NCBI GenBank assembly: GCA_963989245.1
Contig: OZ022348.1
Coordinates: 33,031,895-33,095,894 of the forward strand
DNA: 64,000 nucleotides
Origin: Nansenia antarctica
Taxonomy: Eukaryota > Chordata > Actinopteri > Argentiniformes > Microstomatidae
Reading direction: 5' to 3'
Both the position numbers and the translations under genes were made by a program. The notes under the pieces were generated by a model, which made no database searches, was not told the origin of the DNA, and saw nothing but the letters and a program-made list of their open reading frames with translations. Positions 1-10,670 of this stretch are shown here, one piece after another. Position 1 is the first letter of the stretch. Every line of letters begins with the position of its first letter.

Positions 1-2556
1 TAGTGTAGTGTAGTGTGTAGTGTAGTGTAGTGTGTATTGTAGTGTAGTGTGTAGTGTAGTGTAGTGTACAGTGTGTAGTGTAGTGTGTAGTGTAGTGTAC
101 AGTGTGTAGTGTAGTGTAGTGTAGTGTGTAGTGTAGTGTAGTGTGTGTGAGACGTAGTGTAGTGTGTAGTGCAGTGTGTAGTGTATAGTGTGTAGTGTAG
201 TGTGTAGTGCAGTGTGTAGTGTAGTGTGTAGTGTAGTGTAGTGTAGTGTGTAGTGTAGTGTGTAGTGTGTAGTTTAGTGTAATGTGTAGTGTATTATAAA
301 AAGTATAATTAATTATTGTAGTGTAGTGTGTAGTGTAGTGTGTAGTGTATAGTGTGTAGTGTAGTGTGTAGTGTAGTGTATAGTGTAGTGTGTAGTGCAG
401 TGTATAGTGTGTAGTGTAGTGTAGTGTATAGTGTAGTGTGTAGTGCAGTGTAGTGTAGTGTGTAGTGTAGTGTAGTGTATAGTGTGTAGTGTAGTGTAGT
501 GTGTAGTGTAGTGTGTAGTGTAGTGTAGTGTAGTGTGTAGTTTAGTGTAATGTGTAGTGTATTATAAAAAGTATAATTAATTATTGTAGTGTAGTGTAGT
601 GTGTAGTGTAGTGTGTATAGTGTGTAGTGTAGTGTGTAGTGTAGTGTGTAGTGTGTAGTGTAGTGTAGTGTGTAGTGTAGTGTGTATAGTGTGTAGTGTA
701 GTGTAGTGTGTAGTGTAGTGTAGTGTATAGTGTAGTGTGTAGTGCAGTGTAGTGTAGTGTGTAGTGCAGTGTAGTGTAGTGTGTAGTGTGTAGTGTAGTG
801 TGTAGTGTATAGTGTATAGTGTATAGTGTGTAGTGTAGTGTAGTAGTGTGTAGTGTAGTGTGTAGTGTAGTGTGTAGTGTAGTGTGTAGTGTGTAGTGTG
901 TAGTGTAGTGTGTAGTGTGTAGTGTGTAGTGTGTAGTGTGTAGTGTATAGTGTGTAGTGTGTAGTGTAGTGTAGTAGTGTGTAGTGTGTAGTGTAGTGTG
1001 TAGTGTAGTGTGTAGTGTGTAGTGTATAGTGTGTAGTGTAGTGTGTAGTGTAGTGTGTAGTGTGTAGTGTGTAGTGTATAGTGTATAGTGTGTAGTGTAG
1101 TGTAGTGTAGTGTGTAGTGTAGTGTATAGTGTAGTGTGTAGTGCAGTGTAGTGTGTAGTGTAGTGTAGTGTAGTGTGTAGTGTGTAGTGTAGTGTGTAGT
1201 GTAGTAGTGTGTAGTGTAGTGTAGTGTGTAGTGTGTAGTGTAGTGTGTAGTGTAGTGTAGTGTGTAGTGTATAGTGTGTAGTGTAGTGTAGTGTAGTGTA
1301 GTGTAGTGTAGTGTAGTAGTGTGTAGTGTAGTGTAGTGTAGTGTAGTAGTGTGGAGTGTAGTGTGTAGTGTGTAGTGTGTAGTGTAGTGTAGTAGTGTGT
1401 AGTGTAGTGTGTAGTGTAGTGTGTAGTGTGTAGTGTGTAGTGTAGTGTAGTGTATAGTGTATAGTGTAGTGTAGTAGTGTGTAGTGTAGTGTAGTGTAGT
1501 GTAGTGTAGAGTGTAGTGTATAGTGTATAGTGTATAGTGTATAGTGTGTAGTGTAGTGTAGTGTAGTGTAGTGTAGTGTAGTGTAGTGTAGTGTAGTGTA
1601 GTGTAGTGTAGTAGTGTGTAGTGTAGTGTAGTGTAGTGTAGTAGTGTGTAGTGTAGTAGTGTGTAGTGTAGTGTAGTAGTGTGTAGTGTAGTGTAGTAGT
1701 GTGTAGTGTAGTGTAGTGTGTAGTGTATAGTGTGTAGTGTAGTAGTGTGTAGTGTGTAGTGTAGTGTGTAGTGTAGTGTGTAGTGTAGTGTATAGTGTGT
1801 AGTGTATAGTGTGTAGTGTAGTGTGTAGTGTAGTGTGTAGTGTGTAGTGTATAGTGTATAGTGTGTAGTGTAGTGTGTAGTGTAGTGTATAGTGTAGTGT
1901 GTAGTGCAGTGTAGTGTGTAGTGTAGTGTAGTGTAGTGTGTAGTGTAGTGTGTAGTGTATAGTGTGTAGTGTAGTGTAGTAGTGTGTAGTGTAGTGTGTA
2001 GTGTGTAGTGTAGTGTGTAGTGTAGTGTGTAGTGTAGTGTGTAGTGTAGTGTAGTGTGTAGTGTATAGTGTGTAGTGTAGTGTAGTGTAGTGTAGTGTAG
2101 TGTAGTGTAGTAGTGTGTAGTGTAGTGTAGTGTAGTAGTGTGGAGTGTAGTGTGTAGTGAGTAGTGTGTAGTGTAGTGTAGTGTAGTAGTGTGTAGTGTG
2201 TAGTGTGTAGTGTAGTGTGTAGTGTGTAGTGTAGTGTGTAGTGTAGTGTATAGTGTATAGTGTAGTGTAGTGTAGTGTAGTGTAGTAGTGTGTAGTGTAG
2301 TGTAGTGTAGTGTAGTAGTGTGGAGTGTAGTGTAGTGTAGTGTAGTGTAGTGTAGTAGTGTGTAGTGTAGTGTAGTAGTGTGTAGTGTGTAGTGTAGTGT
2401 ATAGTGTATAGTGTAGTGTAGTGTAGTGTAGTGTAGTGTGTAGTGTAGTGTAGTGTAGTGTAGTGTAGTAGTGTGTAGTGTAGTGTAGTGTAGTGTAGTG
2501 TAGTGTAGTGTAGTAGTGTGGAGTGGAGTGTGTAGTGTGTAGTGTGTAGTAGTGTG
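1..2556. repeat. 2.5-kb TAGTG/TAGTGTG satellite
   Basis: The block is built almost entirely of TAGTG with TG, TA or CA insertions (TAGTG, TAGTGTG, TAGTGTA, TAGTGCAG). It runs from the window edge to about 2556, so its true length is unknown. An AT-rich interruption with the same TATAAAAAGTATAATTAA core occurs near 293-318 and 562-587, which shows a larger duplicated unit of roughly 270 bp in the left part. The long minus-strand open frame across it (Thr/Leu/His/Tyr only) is a product of the repeat and not a gene. It probably lies in an intron of tax1bp1. Confidence 0.95.
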
Positions 2557-2780
2557 AGAGCGGTCCTGCAGCGTGTTACAGTGATGGCAGTGTTCTAACC
2601 GCCTGCTTGTCACCGGGGGTGTTCCAACTTCCGGCAGTAAAGCGCAGGAAGCCATTAAACCACGCACATAGTTAGACCGTCATTACTGAGAGCGAGCCCT
2701 CACTGCCCCACTCATTAGTGTAGCAGAGGTGAGAGTGGGTGGAAACCTTCTGTTAGAAGGCCTTTCACATGGGTCAGAGA

Positions 2781-3335
2781 CAGGGCTGCACATTTTGGGG
2801 GATATTCGGACGTGGAAACTATCCATGGGAATTAACGGGAACATATGGGAATTAATGGAAATACATATCATATGGAGACAGAAACATAAACCATTTACCT
2901 TATCATAGGTAAAAGATTCCCCCCCAAAAAACTATTTAATTACGAATTGAACTTAAACTAAATGAGTTGACATGGGATGATTTCGCTGAAAAGTGTGATC
3001 CCCAATGATCCATCCTAACCCTAATCCTAGTTTACCAGGAAGCATGTAGTCCTTGGCTAGTATGCAAGATCTTGAGCTGGACATGACGGAAGAATGCACT
3101 GTGCATGCACAAGGGCTGCAATTCCATTGAATTGGGGATAGTTTTACCAAAATATTCCTCACCTAGAATTGGCATATGTCTATCCCACAAAAAGGTTCAC
3201 TGTTATAAGCTAACTTTTTGGGATGAATTTTAAGCACAATTCCCCAAATTCCTGGAGTTATCTTCCCCTGGAAAAATCCAGAAAAAAATCCAGAAATTTA
3301 CCGGAAATGTTTGGACCCTTTGCGACCGTAGTCAG
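2781..3335. mobile_element. Probable non-autonomous DNA transposon (degraded)
   Basis: The stretch starts with CAGGGCTGCACATTTTGGGG and carries GGGAATTAACGGGAA / GGGAATTAATGG motifs. Near its end are mirrored, complementary-looking blocks (CCCCAAATTCC, CCGGAAATG, TTTGGACCC). This composition resembles fish hAT-type MITEs, but I could not define matching termini or a target-site duplication. There is no credible coding sequence. Confidence 0.4.
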
Positions 3336-3529
3336 AGAGCCTGTATGCAGCTACCCTCAGAACTGGGACAGGAGGGACGGGGCAAAACACTGTTAAAGAT
3401 CCAATTGCAAGGCAAAACATTGGCCATAGCCATAGGAGATGTTTTTTTCCCAACTACCAAAGCCATTTAGCTAATCCAAGCTTCAAGAAATGTTTTATAA
3501 TATAGCCTAGTTAGTATAGTAGTTAGTAT

Positions 3530-3621
3530 TAGGGATGTGCATAACACATCTTTTTCATATTCGAATAATCGGTGGGTGCTATGATCGATTATCGATAATC
3601 GATTATTCTGTCCCATCCCTA
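3530..3621. mobile_element. 92-bp hAT-like MITE
   Basis: This short element begins TAGGGATG and ends CATCCCTA, a perfect terminal inverted repeat of 8 bp. It is flanked on both sides by the 8-bp direct repeat GTTAGTAT (3522-3529 and 3622-3629). An 8-bp duplication is the hallmark of hAT transposition. The interior is a run of ATCGATTA/TCGATAATCG palindromes. It has no coding capacity. Confidence 0.85.
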
Positions 3622-3629
3622 GTTAGTAT

Positions 3630-5224
3630 AGTAAAATAATAATAAAGTATAGTTTTCACTCAAATGATAGAGGCCACTGTGAAGTGCTAACTGTTCTACA
3701 GAAAGCTGCATGTGACTAGTAGAAACATTTCTGCAACAGTAGGGTTTCACTTTTTGTTGTTGCTCTGTTCATATATCAGACATCATCAGGCAGGCAGGAC
3801 AAGTTGTCCATGAATCACGGCGCAGGGCTGTGCTCAGCGACAACTTAATTATAAAGCTCTGTTTGCCTTCTCCTCCACCGCTCTGACAACCTGTCCCGAC
3901 ACCCCTCCGCTGCACATAACACCTCCGATCACGCCTCACGGTAAATGTTCCAACATCAAAGGGCCGAAGGCTGCACTTGTGCATGTTCAAACAAGAGCCT
4001 GTCCCCCCTTCCCCTCCCCCTCCCCCTCCCCCTCCTCTGAGGCTTAATAAATGGTTGCATAAAAAAGGCTTACTTTAGTTTGGTGAGTGGAACCCTGCAA
4101 TTAAGGAGATTTGTAAACTACAGTTTTGCATGTATGCTCTAAAAAAAAATTCATAAAAACGGTTTAGTTTAGCTTGGCGAGTAAAGGCACTGCACACAAT
4201 GGTGACGTTTGTAAACAACTAGCCTACAGGTTTGGTTCAAGTCTAGAATCGTGTTCGAAGGAATTTACAGCTCGAGCTCGAGCTGTTCTTCGCATTCGAT
4301 TATCCGGCAATTGACTTCCATGCAGAAGTACCTGATCTACGGCTGTATCTGAACACATCCTAGGAGTCGTTGCAAGTCAGTGGTCTAAAGCAGTCTCCTT
4401 CCCTTCCTCTACATTGCTATGAAAGAACTGGACACATGCAAATATACATAAAAAAGGTGTCCATCGCATTCCTTTTCACATGGTGTGTAAGATCAGTGGT
4501 CGCTATCAGACAGCCTGAAGTCAATCTCATTTATCGGAGGCAATATCAGCTCCGTGTCACTAGGGGGCGATATCACCTAACTGTGCTTACTGGCGGGGAG
4601 CTGCAGCCCTGCTTCAGGCACCAGTGAGTCATGGCCCAGGTATCCATCCCGCTGCGAGTTCTGGAGCTTGGCACCCCAGCCTCCCGTCTGTCAGCACAGC
4701 CAGGAACATTTACACGATTTACGATCCCCCCAGCTCAAACTTTTTCCACCTTGACTCTGTGTTTTAGAGGCTCTGGGAATTAGTGCGTGTTTGGGGAAAC
4801 GTACACGGCCACAGTAGGTGCCTCGCTGGAGGGCAAACTTGTGCGGTATGTATGTATGCCATCCAACCTGAAGTAAAATCCAAAAGTTCAATACTCTAAA
4901 CACCCCAGACATTAACCTGACCCTCCCCCAGCCACCCAACATAACCACGCTTCTCACTGAAGCATAGCTCTGTAACGCTGCTCACACGCTGAAACGAGGG
5001 GTTCATAATACTTAGAAGAAATGGAAGCTGGGCTTTTCTGGAGAGCCCCGTTTATGGTTATACTTTAAAGTCATATTTAATCGTTTTATCCGTTCAATTA
5101 GATTCACTTCCATGGAACACAGAAGCCCCTTCTACAGTAAGGCTTATTCCCATCACACTTTCTGATAAAGAACACATTCTGCAGTGTCATAAAACAACAG
5201 CCAAACAGAAGCAGTCACCCCAAA
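3630..5224. other. Presumed tax1bp1 intron, no gene seen
   Basis: The only notable features are a pyrimidine-rich CCCCTCCC run near 4004-4037 and a run of overlapping GAGCTC/CTCGAG words near 4270-4285. Short open frames here have no recognisable domain and no splice-site context. Confidence 0.5.
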
Positions 5225-5274
5225 GGGTGTGCGTGTGTGTGTGTCTGTGTGTGTGTGGCCATGTGTCAGTCTGG

Positions 5275-5345
<71 letters not shown>

Positions 5346-5360
5346 CGTGTGCGTGTGTTC
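5225..5360. repeat. (TG)n microsatellite
   Basis: A nearly pure TG tract occupies about 5275-5358, with interrupted TG/CG flanks. Cys/Val and His/Thr open frames through it are artefacts. Confidence 0.95.
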
Positions 5361-5906
5361 AATCCAGCGCCCGCACAGGACGGAGGAATCCCACTCTCGC
5401 TGCTTTGATCTGGTCTAATTTAAGGCCGGACCACCACATCTCATCACAGTCCCAGTTCCCCTTCAGTAACGGGCCTGCCGGTCCACAGCAGCCTTGCCCC
5501 CCCAAACTCCACCCCGCCATCTTTCACTACAGAGAGAAGAGGCTAAAAATCAATTACTGCCAGTGCGTCGGAAATGTTATGTGCTCCTTTAACCAGGTCC
5601 GTCTGGGGTTCTCCAGTCTGCAGCGGAGGCCAGAAACCTCCACCCCCCCTCTGCCAAATACTACTGCAGCCTCACACAAACACATAGAAAGACAGGGTTG
5701 GATTTACTTTGAAGAATGCTTTTTTCTTTTAACTTGTCTGTGTCCTTTTCTAGAAAAATGGGTTTCTGTTAAGTCTTGAGAGTTGGAATAATGGTTGTTT
5801 ATGGTTGTCATGGTTGCTCGGAGGGCTATGACCCAGATTTAGAGCCATTTTAGGTCAGTCCTTAAATCAGGTGTCCATGTTGCACACTGTAAATGTGGTC
5901 AGGTCT

Positions 5907-5920
5907 GAAAGATAATAATG

Positions 5921-5962
<42 letters not shown>

Positions 5963-6012
5963 TCTTTATTTGTATAGCGCTTTTCCTGCAAACATTGCAG
6001 CTCAAAGTGCTC
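5907..6012. repeat. (AAT)n array with LINE-like tail
   Basis: About 17 AAT units (5907-5961) are followed by a stretch containing TTTATTTGTATAGCGCTTTT. A similar word (AAGCGCTATACAAATAAA, opposite sense) ends the L2-like LINE fragment at 60540-60560. This suggests the segment is the inverted tail of a short LINE or SINE copy, but only the tail is visible. Confidence 0.55.
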
Positions 6013-6937
6013 CAATCATTATATAATCATCATTTAATTATTTAATTATTTAAAGGCAATATTAAAAAGATGCATCCCTAATGTAAACTGGCAGTGAGAG
6101 ACAATCTGGAGCATAAAATGAGTATGCAGCCTCACCAAACCTCTTCTTTTGCCCATGACATGGGCAGCTGATTCAAGGTGGGGATGATTAGTAGGTCCAT
6201 AATGGATGCATAGACAACCATAGGACAAACTATTTCCCACCTTTATACGGGCCTGATGAAGACCTACTAGACATACATTGTCCTCCACGATCAGAATGTT
6301 ATGCATTGGAAAAAATATGACTCTTCTAGAAGAAATATTAAAAGGAGCTACGCATTTCATTTTCATTTTTACTACAGCATATCACAGCCTTGAAAAAATC
6401 TGCAGGGATTGTGGAACGATAGCGGTTAACATAATACATAGCCAGCATCAAAAACACTGGTGGGTATGGTATTATTAATGTATTGAGTTACACTGGCCGG
6501 TACTGCCACACTATCTAGCTCGTTACAGAAAGTAATCAATCATCAAAACTATCCGTGTCCCAGGCAAATATTCACTATCACCTGTTCACTTGACACGATC
6601 TCAACGGCCTGGATCGTCGACGGAAGCTAGCTCATACCGATTGATACTGTAATCTTTGTAAAGTTACAAAGTGCAAGTTCTGCAATTTCTACCCGTGGCA
6701 CAACAAGGAAACCGGATTTCATGTATAGCTTCCTTCTGACAACCTTCTCGGTATCGGAAGGTTGTCTTAATCATTCTTAATCATTCAGAAGGTTCTTAAT
6801 CATTTGGAAATATCTCGTCAAGTCTCCCAGGTTTCACCTCACTCACATGTGAACTGATAGAGAAACTCTGAACACAGAGCAAGCTTCCCCCGTCTTAAAC
6901 TGGTGCCTGGGAGAGGAGAGTGTTAGAGAGGCCTCAC

Positions 6938-7133
6938 CTTGAAGATGCCGACCCAGTCCTTGTGGTGTGGCTTGATGAACTGGGTGAGGGTGTAATGACA
7001 CTCCAGAGCGGCGTGGGGCAGGTAACTCTTCCCCACATTCTGGAAGATGACGTGAGCGAAGTTTGATGTGTCCATGGCGTTGCTTAATGATGTCCCGTCC
7101 AGGAAGAGCGCCATCTGTCACTCAGCACAGCGG
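6938..7133 (-). CDS. tax1bp1: tax1bp1 first coding exon (partial gene)
   Basis: This exon encodes the start of Tax1-binding protein 1, a ubiquitin-binding selective-autophagy receptor and A20 adaptor. Its N-terminal SKICH domain opens with the conserved NFAHVIFQNV, LECHYTLT and KDWVGIFK blocks, all seen here. Translation starts at 7114 (MALFLDG...); a second in-frame Met lies just before the TSNFAHV block. The exon ends after GIFK at 6938, with a GTGAGG donor on the minus strand. A TAG acceptor at 7134-7135 defines its 5' edge, so the first 19 bases are 5'UTR. The rest of SKICH, the coiled coils and the zinc fingers are beyond the left edge. The intron is over 6.9 kb and no further exon was found in it. 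Head-to-head order with HIBADH matches other vertebrates. A tax1bp1a/b call is not possible. Confidence 0.92.
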
Positions 7134-8625
7134 CTACACGGGAGGAGGCAGAAAATAACACAAAAAAGAAGTTTCCCTATCATGTGACTCAGGACTGATG
7201 GAAATTGTAGCCTAAATGAGCAAGAAACATAATGACCCAATTCACCATCTTACAAGGTTAAATGTATGACTGTTAGGGAAAACTTATGTTATATATAATG
7301 ACAAGTTACCCTACTGGCAAATAAGCACTGCAGAGGACAAAACTTAATTCAATACCGCCTCTAGATAGCTTATTTAGATGAACAGAAACTTGAGCGGCAA
7401 TCGATGGTTAGGCCCTAAATACTTCCTGGACGAAGAGCAGCACATCCGTTCATAATCCATGTCTATCCACTTACGGCTCTTTTGCCTGCTAAAGATGTGT
7501 TTTCCATCCAATGAGCCCTCCCTAAGCAGACGTCCTGGGGCTGTTGCTGCGCATGAACAACTATCCTCTCTGACTGGCTGTAAGTCCACAAGCGCTGGGC
7601 TGTTCCTCAGCTCTTCACAACACTATGAGAGTGACTCAACAAACCAGTGTGGAAAATGGAGCCTAATATCTTGCATGAGCTATTCAACATTGTTAGGACT
7701 GGGTGTCCTGCCTTTTGACCTTTTTAGCAGTGGAAGCTTGGGGAGGTCATTGTAATGAATGAGCCTCCACCAGGCTCTCCTGCTTTTCAGTGTGACTCAG
7801 GTGAGGGAAGGAGGCGACTGTTTAGTAATCATAGTAATCCTGGTTATGATCTCAGTCTGGAACATCCAGTAAGACCTTTGTGCAGAGAGGACCCAACTAA
7901 AGGTTGTGGTTATATTTAGAGGAGTTTCATCAGTGGCCAGTGTGGTTACCCTACCCTGGTGACCCTACTGGTCACTGTTCTATTTGGCACATTTGACAAA
8001 TTAAGAGTAGCTCCAACTTTATTGATTAGGCCTAAATAAAGTTTAGAAAGGTAGCTATGCACGCATAATTTATTTCCAGTTTCTGAACAAGGAAACAGGC
8101 AAGAAGTGACGTTCTTAAAAACAGTCCAGGTGGAAACACGACTGACTGTTCAATCAAACGTGTGATGTTCTAATTCAGCCAGGCCAATGACACACAGCCT
8201 ACTCGTCTTATTATTAAACCTCGCAAAATGACACAGTCTTTTTGAGATATATAAAAGAACATATGGCCAGATTATCAAATGACACCGTTCATTGTCAAAC
8301 AATAGTAAGGCATTGTTCAATTTACTAATTGTCTCTGCTGCCTGAAATACTTAGCTAGCTATCTAGGCTAGATCGTTTTCATTCCTTTTACTTGACATGT
8401 CTTAAAAGCAGGTCTTCCCGTCCCTGTCCCGCCTGGCCTCGGCCTCGCTTAGACAGTCATCCCGTCTGACCTGCCTCTCTGTCCGCTGTAGCCTACCGCT
8501 AGCTGGCTGTGTTAGCTCGTTAGCCTGTTAGCTTGTCGGATTAAGTTACCACCACAGCGATTTCCTCGAGCGATTTCACTGTTTGTTATTTTATCGACGA
8601 ATATGTATTAGATCTGCTGACATAC
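7134..8625 (-). other. tax1bp1 intron 1 (presumed)
   Basis: This sequence lies between the candidate untranslated first exon and the first coding exon. Small open frames on both strands show no domain. The part around 8400-8560 is comparatively GC-rich and may be promoter-proximal. Confidence 0.45.
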
Positions 8626-8740
8626 CTCTTTGCCATAATGAATTGTAGTTGAAAACCAAATGTCTTCGTCCAAACAGTTGTTGACGCAGTTGAGCTTCTC
8701 TCTTCTCTCTTCCTGAAGTGCAACAACAACATTACATCAT
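8626..8740 (-). promoter_or_regulatory. Candidate tax1bp1 5'UTR exon and promoter
   Basis: On the minus strand a strong donor, AAGAG|GTATGT, ends an exon at 8626. Joined to the acceptor at 7133, it gives a leader that contains a short upstream frame (ATGGCAAAGAG...) ending in TGA before the main start. The 5' limit of the exon is not visible. It lies directly beside the minisatellite that begins at 8772. The assignment rests only on splice-site quality and position. Confidence 0.4.
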
Positions 8741-8771
8741 TTCCGGTAAAATGTGTCACCGGCGATCCAGA

Positions 8772-9797
8772 TTCCACATGCCTTGTTACCTTGTAACCTT
8801 CCACATGCCCTGTTACCTTGTAACCTTGTAACCTTCCACATGCCCTGTTACCTTGTTACCTTGTAACCTTGTAACCTTCCACATGCCCTGTTACCTTGTA
8901 ACCTTGTAACCTTCCACATGCCCTGTTACCTTGTAACCTTGTTACCTTCCACATGCCCTGTTACCTTGTTACCTTGTAACCTTCCACATGTCCTGTTACC
9001 TTGTTACCTTGTAACCTTCCACATGCCCTGTTACCTTGTTACCTTGTAACCTTCCACATGCCTTGTTACCTTGTTACCTTGTAACCTTCCACATGCCCTG
9101 TTACCTTGTTACCTTGTAACCTTCCACATGCCTTGTTACCTTGTTACCTTGTAACCTTCCACATGCCCTGTTACCTTGTAACATTGTAACCTTCCACATG
9201 CCCTGTTACCTTGTAACCTTCCACATGCCCTGTTACCTTGTAACCTTCCACATGCCCTGTTACCTTGTTACCTTGTAACCTTCCACATGCCCTGTTACCT
9301 TGTAACCTTCCACATGCCCTGTTACCTTGTAACCTTCCACATGCCCTGTTACCTTGTTACCTTGTAACCTTCCACATGCCTTGTTACCTTGTAACCTTCC
9401 ACATGCCCTGTTACCTTCCACATGCCCTGTTACCTTGTTACCTTGTAACCTTCCACATGCCCTGTTACCTTGTAACCTTGTAACCTTCCACATGCCTTGT
9501 TACCTTGTTACCTTCCACATGCCCTGTTACCTTGTAACCTTCCACATGCCCTGTTACCTTGTTACCTTGTTACCTTCCACATGCCCTGTTACCTTGTTAC
9601 CTTGTAACCTTCCACATGCCCTGTTACCTTGTAACCTTCCACATGCCCTGTTACCTTGTTACCTTGTTACCTTCCACATGCCCTGTTACCTTGTAACCTT
9701 CCACATGCCCTGTTACCTTGTTACCTTGTAACCTTCCACATGCCCTGTTACCTTGTAACCTTCCACATGCCCTGTTACCTTGTAACATTCCACATAC
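8772..9797. repeat. 27-bp minisatellite between divergent promoters
   Basis: The array has about 30 or more copies of a unit reading TTCCACATGCCCTGTTACC then TTGTAACC. Many units carry one or two extra 8-bp TTGTTACC / TTGTAACC insertions, so the period alternates between about 27, 35 and 43 bp. It lies in the roughly 2-kb gap between the tax1bp1 and hibadh starts. The unit translates into open Leu/Pro/Cys/His frames on both strands, none of which is a gene. Confidence 0.95.
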
Positions 9798-10670
9798 CCT
9801 GTCCCTTGTATTCAATCTCATGTCGGTTGGGGAAATTAACTAAGCTATTGGATACATCAGAGAAAGAAAAAACTAAAAAGCATATAGCTCTCTTATAACC
9901 AACCATGGAATTGGAATATAGTTTATTACTCATTGTAGTAAGTGATAAATGGACAGATATGGATGTATAAAATGTAAATCAGTTCATGTGGTCATGGTGG
10001 AAAATTGGAATCCACCGTGAATCATCATCCCCCTGTTACTCAATGATATCATCGTATCTAAATCATGGTTTTTAAAAACATTTCTTTAATTTAAAAAAAT
10101 CATAGCACAATAAACATATGTGAGCTTTGTTTTATTTTATTTTTTTAAAGTTTAAATCATTGTGTTCTGCTAAAGTTGAAGTAGCCTATCCAACTGAGAG
10201 CCATTCTGTACCTGAAAAATGTGTGTTGTTGAAATGTATACAGTACACTGGTGTTGTTGATAGATTGAAGTGGATGTATTAATTAGTGTTGATTAATGAA
10301 CTGATGAGAAATTGCATATTGTATATGATGATCATAATGATGACCATTAGCATTATGATGATCTGTGAATGACTTGCAATGAATATGTTATAGTTTTCAT
10401 CTCAATTGCATTACTTGTTGTACTCGGACTGGCTCATAAGGTGAATGTCATTTCGAGATCTTTAACTCTTAACTTTTACTAAATGTAATTCTGACTGAGC
10501 ATACTTCACAGTGTTCCAGTCATGCCCTTCAGACTGGGAAAGATCCTTGATGTCCCGCCCCCCACCGTTTTCATTGGACATGGGTCTGAGGGAACTGTTC
10601 TGCGAATGGAGAGAGCACCTGTCATTCACAACCTGCCCAATGCTGTCACAGGACACCAGAGGAGAGAAGC
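9798..10670. other. Upstream region of hibadh
   Basis: The segment is AT-rich and unremarkable until about 10500, where composition rises towards the hibadh start codon at 10671. There is no TATA box at a convincing spacing. A broad, TATA-less promoter would fit a housekeeping mitochondrial enzyme, but this is inference. Confidence 0.4.

Noticed and set aside
577..2667. 696-codon minus-strand open frame of Thr/His/Tyr/Leu
   Set aside because: It is a translation of the TAGTG satellite. The repeat lacks stops in that strand; there is no domain, signal or codon bias.
8772..9797. CRISPR-like look of regularly spaced repeats
   Set aside because: The spacers are themselves repeat variants, not unique sequence, and the context is a vertebrate genome.
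9265..9898. Leu/Pro/Cys/His-rich open frames on both strands
   Set aside because: They are read-through of the 27-bp minisatellite in several frames at once.
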